From: Azolla pinnata
Lineage: Eukaryota > Streptophyta > Polypodiopsida > Salviniales > Salviniaceae
DNA length: 26,734 nt
Direction of reading: 5' to 3'
Assembly: GCA_037176905.1 (NCBI GenBank)
Contig: JBBBWG010002004.1
Coordinates: 7,501 to 34,234, forward strand
In this document: piece by piece, positions 9,980 through 19,543 of the stretch
Position numbering within the stretch: position 1 is the stretch's first letter
Layout: every line of letters begins with the position of its first letter
Notes under the pieces: model-generated
Seen by the model: only the letters and a program-made list of their open reading frames with translations
What the model was told of the DNA's origin: nothing
The model's database searches: none
Position numbers and translations under genes: made by a program

Positions 9980-10644
9980 ATGGAAAGATCTTTCTTGGAA
10001 AAGAAAACAGAAAAAGATGCTGTCTTCTGGCTATGTATTTTCCATCGAACTAACTCGGATGGCGATTTAGCAAGGAGAATCTTGTCAGGTGTGGCATTGT
10101 TTTGTAACAGTCATAGGGTTTTGGACAATGTAAAGGGGTAAGTAAGGCCTAGCTGATGAGCTTCCCTGCCAGGATATGGCTCTTATTTTGCTTCTTTCCT
10201 ATGCCCTTTCTCTTTGTTGGTGCATTGTCTGATGTGAACCTCTCCATTGTTTGCATCAATGTTCCATCTTTTCTCTACAGGAAAAGCTTCCATAGCCACC
10301 TTTGGCAAGCTTCCTATCCTTTCTTTTGGGCTACAAGATTGGCAACTGCTGAGAAGTCGTCCCGATATTCTGTCCGCAACATCTTCTAATAGCAGCAAAA
10401 AGAAGCCGGGAAATGGAACAGCTCGCTGCAATTCAAACTTTCAGATGAGCTCGAAGATAGCACGGGAAAAAATCATGTAATGTTGCAAAACCTTCTGATT
10501 CAGTCCTTGGCCCTCCATATTTCTGACACATAGCAATGAAAAGCTTGTAACCCTTCTCGTTGCAGCGGTGAAGAAGGAAAGATTTTGTTCGCATCCTCGG
10601 AGATCAAAATGTGGCCTGTAGCGAAGCATCGTGGAATTCAGTAG
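9980..10644 (+). CDS. Possible three-exon unknown protein (127 aa), plus-strand model
   Basis: Segments 9980-10088, 10281-10476 and 10566-10644 join in frame (split Gly, then split Ile). The acceptors are good pyrimidine-tract/CAG sites (before 10281 and 10566) and the donors weaker (CAG/GTGTGG and CAT/GTAATG). The product begins MERSFLEKKTEKDAVFWLC, passes ATFGKLPILSFGLQDWQ and ends GEEGKILFASSEIKMWPVAKHRGIQ. A third good acceptor at 9973 suggests an upstream exon, but the sequence before it (around 9850-9902) does not join in the right phase. I recognise no domain. It overlaps the competing minus-strand frames, so at most one of the two models is likely to be a working gene. Confidence 0.3.
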
Positions 10645-11150
10645 CTGTTCAGGAAGCTTCTTCATGATTTTGTATCAAACAACAATTCCAGCCGGAAACG
10701 CAATTTCAACACCTCCTCTTCAACTTCTGCCTCTCAGCTATCATGTACATGGCATTCATACTGACACTGTTCTTCATGTTCATTATCTGCTTGCATCTTG
10801 TCGATCGGCATCATCAGTAGCTGTTCAGGAAGCTTCGTCATGGTACAAAATTTACCAAACAACAATTCAAGCCGGAAGTGCAATTTCAACTCCTCTTCAA
10901 CCGCATACATACCGACACTGTGTTCGTCATGTTCATTCTCTCCGCTTGCGTCTTGTCGACTGGCATCATCAGTAGCTGTTCAGGGAAGCTTCTTCGTGTT
11001 ATGAATTTACCAAACAATGATTCAAGCCGGAAGCGCAATTTCAACACCTCCTCTTCAACTTCTGCCTCCCAGCTATCATTTACATGCCATACATACCAGC
11101 ATTGTTCTTCATGTTCATTCTCCGCATGCGTCTTGTCGATCATCATCATC
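10639..11150. repeat. Threefold tandem repeat, unit about 155-181 bp
   Basis: Copies are about 10639-10814, 10815-10969 and 10970-11150. Each starts with 'cagtagctgttcagg(g)aagctt' and contains 'caagccggaa...gcaatttcaa', a 'tcatgttcatt' block and 'cttgtcga' near the end. Copy 2 has lost about 20 bases in the middle. The copies differ by many substitutions and single-base indels that break every frame, so the array is not under coding constraint as a whole. The first copy starts at the stop codon of the plus-strand model ending at 10644. Confidence 0.85.
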
Positions 11151-13494
11151 ACAACGCCAAAGATCCTACGAGTAATTGCTCTTTCTTTCTTTCTTTCTTT
11201 CTTTTTTTTCCTTCGTCTCTCGATGCTGGCCAGATGGATCAACAAAAGAAATCTCTGGTCTCAGATTTTGCTTACTGCTGGTAGTTGAAATTGTAGGGCT
11301 ACAACAGCCAATCCAGGTGTTTTGCGCAGATCAGATCGTTCAGCGACGATGCTAGTTGTCAGAGAATGGAAACAGCATCGAAACAAAACAAGAGGTTGCT
11401 TGTGTTTTTCTCTCTGAATCCTGGCCTTTTTTTGGCATCAACCATAGCTTGTCGATGGGAGGAGGAGGTTTTGCTCCAACCCAAAAACCGATTCGAGATC
11501 GCGTGCAATTTGCATCGATTTGCACCTGGTTTGGTCAAGCAACATAGATTTGGAAGAAGCTGGGCTTGCCATCCGCAACAGTGGTGAATGCGATCGAGAC
11601 ATCGAATTACGTCAACGAATGGGGGCCGATCTCAAAGAAGCTTCAGGTAGCTACATCAGAGCTCATTTCTGCATTGTACAAGCCCAAATTATACAGTATA
11701 TTGCATTTGAATCCACCCAGCCTATTTCTGAGAAGCTCGGATCATCATAGGCAATGTATACATATGCAAACAAGAGCTGTTTGATCTCTTGCTAAAGAAG
11801 GGGGAAAAAAAAGGAAGAAGAAAGAACAAAAAGTGGGGAGGAAAGAAGTGATCGATCGGCATTCATCCGAAGCAGGCTCGAAAATCTACTGTTGTCGCCC
11901 GGGGGCAAAATCTGTCAGTCTGTCAGTCTGTTGTTCGGAACAACCCTGTTATCGATGCAATGACCCGACATCTCTCCAGCTCTTCTTATATGCTTTGAAT
12001 TCGGCTTCAAAGACCCACGACGAAACTGGCGCAGCGGTTTCGCTACAGTTGCCTTTCTGTATCGTTGGGCCCTGTTCACACGGATGCCAGCCACGTGCGG
12101 TTTCTGGATATGGGGATGTTCCATGTCGATGTCTGCAGTGGTGTGGTGGAGTCTACAGAAATCCCACATTCGAGCCGGTCGGGCGAATGTGATTCGCAGT
12201 TCGATCGGGCCGGATGTTTTTAACAGATCGAATCCCGATACCAGGAACAGATTGGGGGCCCGTGCACGTAACCAAAAAAAAAAAAAGAGATTAGAACAGA
12301 TAGATTGGGAAGCTCAGTAATTTCCGCCTGCTTATAAGCAGTTTGGATAGCTAGATGTCTTGGCTATGCTTATTGAGTAATCCTTGCATGCACTAAAAGT
12401 CAATGGAACTGTATACGGTGGAGATGATACTGTGCTTGTACCGTACGTGGAGGCTCTATCAGTAGATTTTCCATCGAAGACCCTGTTTTATGAGCGAACT
12501 TGATTGTAGATTGATGTACTCCACAGACCTGGCGAAACAGAGTGAGAAAATTCGCTCGAGCAAAAAGGGTACCGGTGCGTCAGCTCGTGGACTTGGCAAG
12601 GCTTTGATCAGCTTAAGATGTTGTGTTTGAATCTATAGCAGCTGCAGTAACACTCTCGAGTGTTGAAATCGGACTCTGATTCTGCTGCCAAAGTTAGCCG
12701 CTCTTGCAAACTATGAAACCCTCTCGAGCGTTGAAGATTTAGCAACAAATTTCCTCTCGTTAAGGCTCTCGTCTAGCATAGTCTCTTTAGTTCCTACAGG
12801 CCTCACCCCCCTCCCCACATTGCCAGCCCCAGACCAGCCAACAACAGCGAGCGGATTGGGCACACTAGTCTTCTTCAGAAGCTCCCATTTTCGATCATTA
12901 GGTGTATACGCGAGCGAAATCCAAACGACAAATATGATGATGATGATAGCGATGGTCTTACATTGAAGTTGGCGAGGATGCGAACATGAACACGACTAGA
13001 GAGAGCGAGTGAGCGAGAGAGAGAGAGGGAGGGAGCAGAAGAGAGCCTGAACAGAGACCAGAAGAGAGGAGTCAAAAGTAGCTGGCGAGGCTACTTGGAA
13101 TGCCAGTTCTGTATCATCATTATGCATCTTCTACTGGAGAAGTACGAGGCTGACCGAATTCTGGAGGTTATCGTTCCGAGCCACTTCTTTTATCTGCCAG
13201 ATCTGTCAGCAGGAGAGGCTGGTTGGTTAACATGTCGGGCTCCAAAACGTATCGAGGAGTGGGCCGCGAGGGAGATGGGCCTAGCTAGGGCCTGAGCCTG
13301 CAAGCAGAAGAAGAAGAAGAAGGAAAGCTAATCTTGTTCTGGTTGCCTCCATGTGGGGATTGATCGATACTCTACTGGTGTGGCTAAAGCTCCTGATGCG
13401 TCTGATCCCTGCATGCATTCGATGCACGACATTCGGACATACCATCAATTCCATCGCTAATCTAAGTAAGCTGGACCCGTAATGATACACAACT
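11151..13494. other. Unassigned region with fragmentary open frames
   Basis: I see no gene I can support. A TTTC microsatellite lies at 11179-11212. At about 11540-11785 two overlapping plus-strand frames are open with protein-like composition (LPSATVVNAIETSNYVNEWG and DLEEAGLAIRNSGECDRD), but neither has clear splice edges or a known family. Sequence from 11833 to 12320 is open in several frames without a recognisable pattern. At 12640-12745 there are two short variants of 'ctctcgag(t/c)gttgaa'. A GA-rich tract lies at about 12998-13060. No tRNA-like fold was noticed. Confidence 0.4.
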
Positions 13495-14285
13495 GTTTCA
13501 GCTACGACTATGCCTCGAACCAGCGCAGCTGGAACCATACCTCCAACCACCACACCTAGAACCATGGCTAGAACCGGCACAGCTAGAGCTTCCGCAGCTA
13601 AACTCACCACAGCTAGAGCTTCCGCAGCTAAACTCACCACAGCTAGAGCTTCCGTAGCTAAACCACCATAAGCCAGAACTACCGAAGCTAAAAACCATCA
13701 TAGCTAGAACTATCGTAGCTAGGACCACCATACCTCTCAAACCAACATGGCTACAACCATGGCTACCACCACCATACCTCAAACCAGCATGGCTAAAAAC
13801 CACCATAGCTAGAATTACAACCGTAGCTAAAACCATCATAGTTAGGATTACCATAGCTAAAAAAAACCACGACAACTAGAGCTACCAAACCTCAAACCAC
13901 CATAGCGGAAACTACCGCAGCTGGAGCCAAACCTAAAACCAGCATAGCAAGAACCACCACAACACAGCAAGAACCATACCAAAAAACCACCAGAACAAGC
14001 ATAGCTAGAATCACCACAGCTAGAATCACCACAGCTAGAATCACCACAGCCAGAACCAGACCTAAAAACCACCAGAACCAGCATAAGCTAGAATCACCAT
14101 AGCCAGAACCACCACAACAAGAAGAATCACCATAGCCAGAACCACCACAGCAAGAACCATACCTAAAAACCACCAGAACCAGCATAAGCTAGAATCACCA
14201 TAGCAAGAACCATACCTAAAAACCTCCAGAAGTGGCATAGCTAGTAGAATCACCATAGCTAGAACCCACCATAGCCATAGCTAAC
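13495..14285. repeat. Degenerate minisatellite, 'ccaccatagctagaa'-type units, about 800 bp
   Basis: Variants of 'accaccatagctagaac' recur throughout. Clear sub-blocks are a 30-bp unit (agctagagcttccgcagcta plus aactcaccac) repeated near 13582-13665, and an exact 15-bp unit (agctagaatcaccac) repeated three times near 13998-14045. Longer composite units with 'ctaaaaaccaccagaaccagcataagctagaatcac' recur at about 14060 and 14165. Open minus-strand frames here are Ser/Gly/Cys- or Val/Leu-rich translations of the repeat, not genes. Confidence 0.9.
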
Positions 14286-14308
14286 AGAATGTTTTTGTAG
14301 CCTGTGAG

Positions 14309-15187
14309 CTCTCTCTCTCTCTCTTCTACTTTGAATATACATTCCCCTGTTTGTCAACAGGCCCTCCTGTGCTGTTGTTGTTTGGATCAGAGCTCTCTCT
14401 GATCACATGGAAAAGAAGAAGAAAGACACAGACACAGACACAGACACAGACACAGACAGAAAATGTAAAAGAAAGAGAGGCAGTCAGTCAGTCAGGTCAG
14501 TCAGGCAGACAGACAGAGACCCAGGAAATTGAAATCTACAAACTACAAATTTCTCTTCATCAGATTCATCTTCATCTTCATCTCCATCTCCATCTCCATC
14601 TTCTTCATCTTCATCTTCATCTCCATCTTCATCTCCATCTCCATCTCTCTTCATCTTCATCTTCATCTTCATCTTCATCTTCATCTTCATCTCCATCTTC
14701 ATCTTCATCTTCATTTTCATCTTCATATTCTGCATCTTCATCTTCATCTTCATATTCTGCATCTTCATCTTCATCTTCATCTTCACCTTCATCTCCATCT
14801 CCTTCATCTTCATCTTCATCATCATCTCCATCTTCTCATCTTCATCTTCATCATCGTCTTCATATTCTGCATCTCCATCTTCATCTTCATCTTCATCTTC
14901 ATTATCGTCTTCATATTCTGCATCTCCATCTTCATCTCCATCTTCATCTTCATCTTCATCTTCATATTCTGCATCTTCATCTTCTTCATCTTCATCATCA
15001 TCTTCATATTCTGCATCTCCATCTTCATCTTCATCTTCATCTTCATCTTCTTCATCTTCATCATCATCTTCATATTCTGCATCTTCATCTTCATCTTCAT
15101 CTTCATCTTCTTCATCTTCATCTTCATCTTCATCTTCTTCATCTTCATCTTCATCTTCATATTCTGCATCTTCATCTTTCATCTTCT
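14309..15187. repeat. Run of simple-sequence arrays: TC, CAGACA, GTCA and TTCATC
   Basis: In order: (TC)n at about 14309-14325, (CAGACA)n at about 14426-14460, (GTCA/CAGA)n at about 14481-14520, and a long TTCATC/CATCTC array at about 14556-15187. In the last, the hexamer is broken at irregular intervals by 'catattctgcatct', giving a higher-order pattern. The acidic minus-strand frame and the His/Leu- or Ser-rich plus-strand frames over this array are artefacts of the repeat. The array ends about 140 bases before the cyclin D start, so it lies in its promoter or leader. Confidence 0.92.
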
Positions 15188-15323
15188 CCATTGCTGTCTT
15201 TGTTTTGCGTGTTTCCTTTTGTTTTTTGTGTTTTTGCCTTCCAGATTTCTTCCAGCATGCTCGGCTTCATCTGCCATTGATGCTTTCTTTCATCCCCTCG
15301 CCCACTTCCATCCCCGCTGCGCC

Positions 15324-18020
15324 ATGCCGCCCAGCTTGGCTGACCTCCTGTGTTGGGAAGATTTCTCGGGTTGCTTCTCCGAGAATGAAAACGAAGGCAA
15401 AGAAGATGGCGATGGAGGGGAAGAAAGAGGGAGGAAGAAAAAGAAAGGAAGATACACATCGCCTGCTGCTTCTTCTTCGTCGTCGTCGTCATCAATCTCG
15501 TGGATGATTCCCATGGCTATGGTGCAACCGCAAGAAGAAGAAGAAGAAGACGACGACGACGAAGAAGAAGAAGAGGAGGAAGATTGTTTTGATTCTGAAG
15601 CTACATTTTCTGCCCTTGTCGAGAGAGAGGTCTTCCACATGCCATCCTCTGGTTATCTCCAGAAGTACGAGAAGAAGCTTCTCGATTCCCAATCTCGACA
15701 GAATGCGATCAGTTGGCTCTTCAAGGTACCATGGATTTCTCTCTTTCTCTTCTATCTGTTTCACTTGGTGTAGGGTTTAGGGTTTCTTTCTAGTCGTTTC
15801 TTGCTGCAATTTGCTCTGATTCTGGCTGTTTAGGGTATTTTTTGGGTTCCATGGATTCTCTGCACTCATTTCTCCAACTGCTGTATCTGCATAGTATCTT
15901 TTGTATTGCACTTCTCTCTTTCTCTTCTCTCTGTTTCACTTGGCGTAGGGTTTAGGGTTTCTGGTTGTTTCCTGCTGCATTTGCTCTGATTCTGGCTGTT
16001 TAGGGTTTAGGATTTCTTTGGGTTCCATGGATTCTATGCACTCATTTCTCCATCTTCTGTATCTGCATAGTATCTTTTGTATTGGGTCTTCTTAAGACCC
16101 TAAACCCTAAACCCTAAACCGTAGACCCCCAAACCCTAAACTCTCCTAAACCCTAACGGCCAAAAACCCAGAACCTTAAAAGACCTAAACCCTAAATCAC
16201 ATAACCCTGTAACCCAGAAAACCCTAAACTCTGAAGCATTGCTAGGAAAGGAGTACTGAAATAATGCGGATGTTTTGCATCTTAAGGTCTGGGATTTTTA
16301 CAACTTCAGCCCGCTTACGGCTGCCTTGTCGATCAACTATCTCGATCGGTTCCTGTCGCTGCGGCAAATTCAGGTATGTCTTCATAGGGTTTCTCTTCTC
16401 ACTTCCAGAAGAAGCTGATTAGTGTTTTCTCCCCCCATTTTTCTCTTATTCGTGTCTGTGTGCGCGTGTGTTATTTTGTGCTTTCACAGGATTGCAAAGG
16501 CTGGATGATGCAGCTTTTATCAGTTGCATGTCTATCTCTAGCTGTGAAGATGGAGGAAACGGAGGTTCCACTACTTCTTGATCTTCAGGTAAACACTCTC
16601 GAGATGGGGTGCAAATTCCTTCTTCACTCCATAGATGTCATATGGAGAGAGATTGTTAGATGGATTCATGCTAAAGTCCTGACAAGAACATAGATTTCGT
16701 ATGAATAGAGAGACTGTTATTGATTTATACCGATTCCTTATCGAGTACTGACCCTCCATAGATGTCTTATGGAGATAGATTCATATACTAGTTCCTCGTT
16801 TGAGGATTGGCTCTTTTCTCTTCGTTCCATCGGCATCACAATGCAGAGATTGTTTAAAAATGTGATTTCTAGGATCGAAATTCAGATGAAGCATCACTTG
16901 ATCAGCCGCGACGATTTAGATCTGTAGTCTCGACATGCTGCCTTTGAAATTCTTGGTGGCTTGGGCCTGACTGTATATTCGACGGGTGTTGTACGGAGAG
17001 AGATTGCTATTGATTCAAATCCCAGTTTCTCTAGATATTTTGACCGTTTCTCCTTCATTCTGTAGAACCGTGTGCCCTCGCTAATTGAAATTCACATGAG
17101 GCATCACATAAAAGCAAGGAAAGGACTTGATTGATAGACATTTTAGATGTGCTTGACATTGCTGCCTTTGAAATCCTTCATTGGTCGGGCCTGACTGTGG
17201 ATTTGGCATGCAGAGAGAAATTGTTATCGATGCACATACCGAACTCTCCTTTGCGCAATGTTGCTTGCTTCTCAGATGCCACTATGGAGAGATTGCTAGG
17301 AGAGCCATGACTGTTATACAGTTGAAATTCATATGACACATTGTCCAAAAGCTTGAGAAGAACATCGTTAATAGTGAGAAATATTTAGATCTGTACATAG
17401 TCTTTAATATATCTGTGCCTTTGGAAATCCTTTGCAGGTGCGGCCTGACTGTATATTTGAGCCGCAGACCATTCAGAGAATGGAGTTGCTTGTGCTCAGC
17501 ACTCTCGAGTGGCGATTGAGCTCTGTCACTCCCTTCTCGTACATAGACTTCTTCGTTCGCCACTTGGATCTCGGAGACACCCATTGTGTTCCACGAATCG
17601 ATGAACTCATCCTTTGTGCATTCCAAGGTCAGCCTTCCGATCGAGTCTTAAGGCCTACTGCGTTCTGTCGATTACAGTGTGACGCGAAAATACCCTAAAA
17701 TGCCGTTCCATGTACTTGCTCTGTAGAAATTCAATTCCTCTACTACCCACCATCATCCATCGCTGTGGCGGCAGTTTTGTGCGCCACACAGGAGATGTGC
17801 CCTCTACAGTTCACTAAGACTAAGAAGATCTTATTCTCCATGCTCCCACAACACCTACATGTGAGTCAATCTCTCTCAATTTGTCTTCGATTTTCCATGT
17901 TTTGGTAATTTGATAAGTTGAACCAAAATCCTCTTAATAATTTTGTTGCTGTTCCAGGATTCTATTGAGAGCTGTATCATGCTAATGACTGAGCTTCTTT
18001 GCAATGTGTATGTGAACTGA
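15324..18020 (+). CDS. CYCD6: D-type cyclin, CYCD6-like, 6 exons
   Basis: Exons are 15324-15725, 16287-16373, 16490-16588, 17438-17627, 17727-17860 and 17958-18020, all GT-AG, giving 324 aa. D-type cyclins activate CDKA at the G1/S transition and bind the retinoblastoma-related protein. The LxCxE binding motif is L8-L9-C10-W11-E12. A Ser run (50-57) and an acidic run (71-87) follow. The cyclin N box spans about 99-226, with [17 protein letters not shown] (D154), LAVKMEE (K183) and [16 protein letters not shown]. The cyclin C part has [15 protein letters not shown] and EMCPLQF. The MPSS and CPLQF words match my recollection of CYCD6, while KMEETEVP is shared with CYCD2/CYCD4. The ATG at 15324 is chosen because it gives an N-terminal LxCxE, and the open frame further upstream is microsatellite. 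The C-terminus is short, with no obvious PEST tail. The subgroup is less certain than the family. Confidence 0.93.
15737..16084 (+). repeat. 175-bp tandem duplication in cyclin D intron 1
   Basis: Copy 1 (15737-15909) and copy 2 (15912-16084) share blocks such as 'ttctctctttctcttct', 'gtagggtttagggtttct', 'tttgctctgattctggctg', 'ttgggttccatggattct' and 'atctgcatagtatcttttgt'. The start of copy 1 lies 11 bases after the exon 1 donor (GT at 15726). Both copies contain TTTAGGG words. Confidence 0.92.
16096..16233. repeat. Degenerate interstitial telomere-like CCCTAAA tract
   Basis: The tract starts with three near-perfect CCCTAAA units (about 16097-16119), then scattered 'accctaaa', 'cctaaaccc' and 'aaccctaa' words to 16233. 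It follows two copies of TTTAGGG-containing sequence in the same intron, so the opposite orientation lies next to it. Confidence 0.85.
16630..17480 (+). repeat. Degenerate tandem copies of the intron 3/exon 4 junction in cyclin D
   Basis: Units anchored on 'gaaattca(g/c/t)atga' start near 16877, 17087 and 17324 (spacing 210 and 237 bases). Each leads to a version of 'gcctttgaaatcctt...gggcctgactgtatattt'. The third unit contains the functional acceptor and the first bases of exon 4 (from 17438); the earlier two have lost the AG. A partial unit with 'tatggagagagattgtta' lies at about 16630-16665. Confidence 0.85.
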
Positions 18021-19543
18021 ACATGAGCATCATCAATCTTTCATCCCTAGAAGAAATATTGGTAGAGGTACTCTAGTTGCCGAGTACTAATGTTCAGATC
18101 TCCTCAGGATCCAGCCAAAATGACACTAGGGATTCTCTGTACGCTTCGCACACAAACACTAAATCTATCATATAACCTCCACCATTTGCACCAGAATTCA
18201 ATATATACCATTAACAATGATTATCCATGATGCCAAACTGCAAACTGAAGGATTGCCATGCAAAGAATGTTTCCACTCGAAACCATGTAAAAACTTGAGA
18301 GAGTAAAAATAGCGTCTAGTCGTGTGGCTTTGCCCTGATTTTAGGATTTACGAGAGCAATATTCCAAGTCTAGCTCTCTTCCCATGTACAGTAGGTGAAT
18401 GATCCATGCTATTCAGCTTGTGAATACCATGGATCAAATCCTTAGTTTTTGATGTAACAGGTTTTTTTAAACTTTGAAGGTTGGGTTGAAAGAAATATGC
18501 TTTTGAAAAAGGAGAAATCTCCGTGTGCCGGATTGATGTTTAACACATTATGATTATTGTGATGTGAAGTGTTGCTGTAACAAAGAGGGCAGAAGTCATA
18601 TACAAGACGCAACCAAGTAAGAGTTAGACTCCATGGGCGAGCATTAACACATTCAAAAGTAATCTAAAAGCTACTAGACTAACTACATGATGAGATTTGA
18701 CAAATGAAATCAAACATGCAACTTGTTAAGTCAATGTACAAATGCAGAAATCTAAACTAACCTCAGATGTCTGGGAAAATTCAAAAGGCTTCAATTAGTC
18801 AGTAACTAGAGCTACATAGATAAGATTTCTGTTGTGTTACTCATTAGGATGTTGACTGCACATTAAGGATTGTTCAATTCTCAGTATGGTTGGCTACTTG
18901 AGGCCAGCCTCTAAACATGAGACTCAGATGTCAAATACTTCATTCCAGTTACCAGCTCATTCCAGTACACAAAAAGCAATATGAGAAGAGACAATAAGGT
19001 TGCGCTCTACAAACTAGCAATTTAATCCTCCATAATCATAATTTCCATTTGATGGATTGCCCATCATAGCATAGGTCTCAGTGAGTCATACAACTGTTGG
19101 GGGGTATAAGCAGGAATACGATCAGGTAAGCGTTAACTTGTTTTATTGGAAAACATTTATGTCAATGTACCCAAATTGGATGGACATGTAGATATGAGAT
19201 TACGACACAGGTGGAGAAAACTCGAAATTCCTGGAAATATGGGATGATTGTATTCCCCCTGACAGCAACCATTGGGTAATTGCTTGTAACCTATTCCACC
19301 ACTATATGGTTCATAAATTATAGAAGCACTTGTAAACCTTGTGCATCAGTCTGGATCCATGAAAGATCTTTATGAGAAGGTATATCACTCTGATTGTAGA
19401 TTAATCTTCACAGAGCAACTGATACAAAAAAACATGCAAATCTTTGTAGAAACTGCCTGGAACCTGCGTAGTAGCTATGGAGGATGTGACAGGTAGGTTT
19501 TCTTTATCTTCTAACCCCTATACATTCAATAGGAAAAAATCAT
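18021..19543. other. Convergent intergenic region between cyclin D and PP2C
   Basis: No gene or RNA is recognised. The stretch presumably holds the 3' UTRs of both genes, which end on opposite strands. It is AT-rich with frequent stops in all frames. I saw no strong repeat. Confidence 0.5.

Noticed and set aside
11540..11785. Possible similarity of SATVVNAIE...KK to Alba-type DNA/RNA-binding proteins
   Set aside because: The spacing and flanking residues do not fit the Alba fold signature, the preceding strand motif is missing, and an overlapping frame is equally open.
13281..14256. Several minus-strand Gly/Ser/Cys- and Val/Leu-rich frames
   Set aside because: They are frame-shifted translations of the minisatellite; I see no start context, splice sites or family pattern.
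14484..15191. Long acidic minus-strand reading frame (Asp/Glu/Met-rich, 235 codons)
   Set aside because: It is a translation of the TTCATC microsatellite. All other frames over the array are also open, and there is no non-repetitive domain.
14351..15280. Plus-strand His/Leu- and Ser-rich reading frame
   Set aside because: It is another frame of the same microsatellite. Its non-repetitive end overlaps the cyclin leader and shows no conserved protein.
17628..17698. Read-through of cyclin exon 4 into a short alternative C-terminus
   Set aside because: The GT at 17628 and the split Glu codon with 17727 restore the conserved cyclin C-fold; the read-through has no family match.
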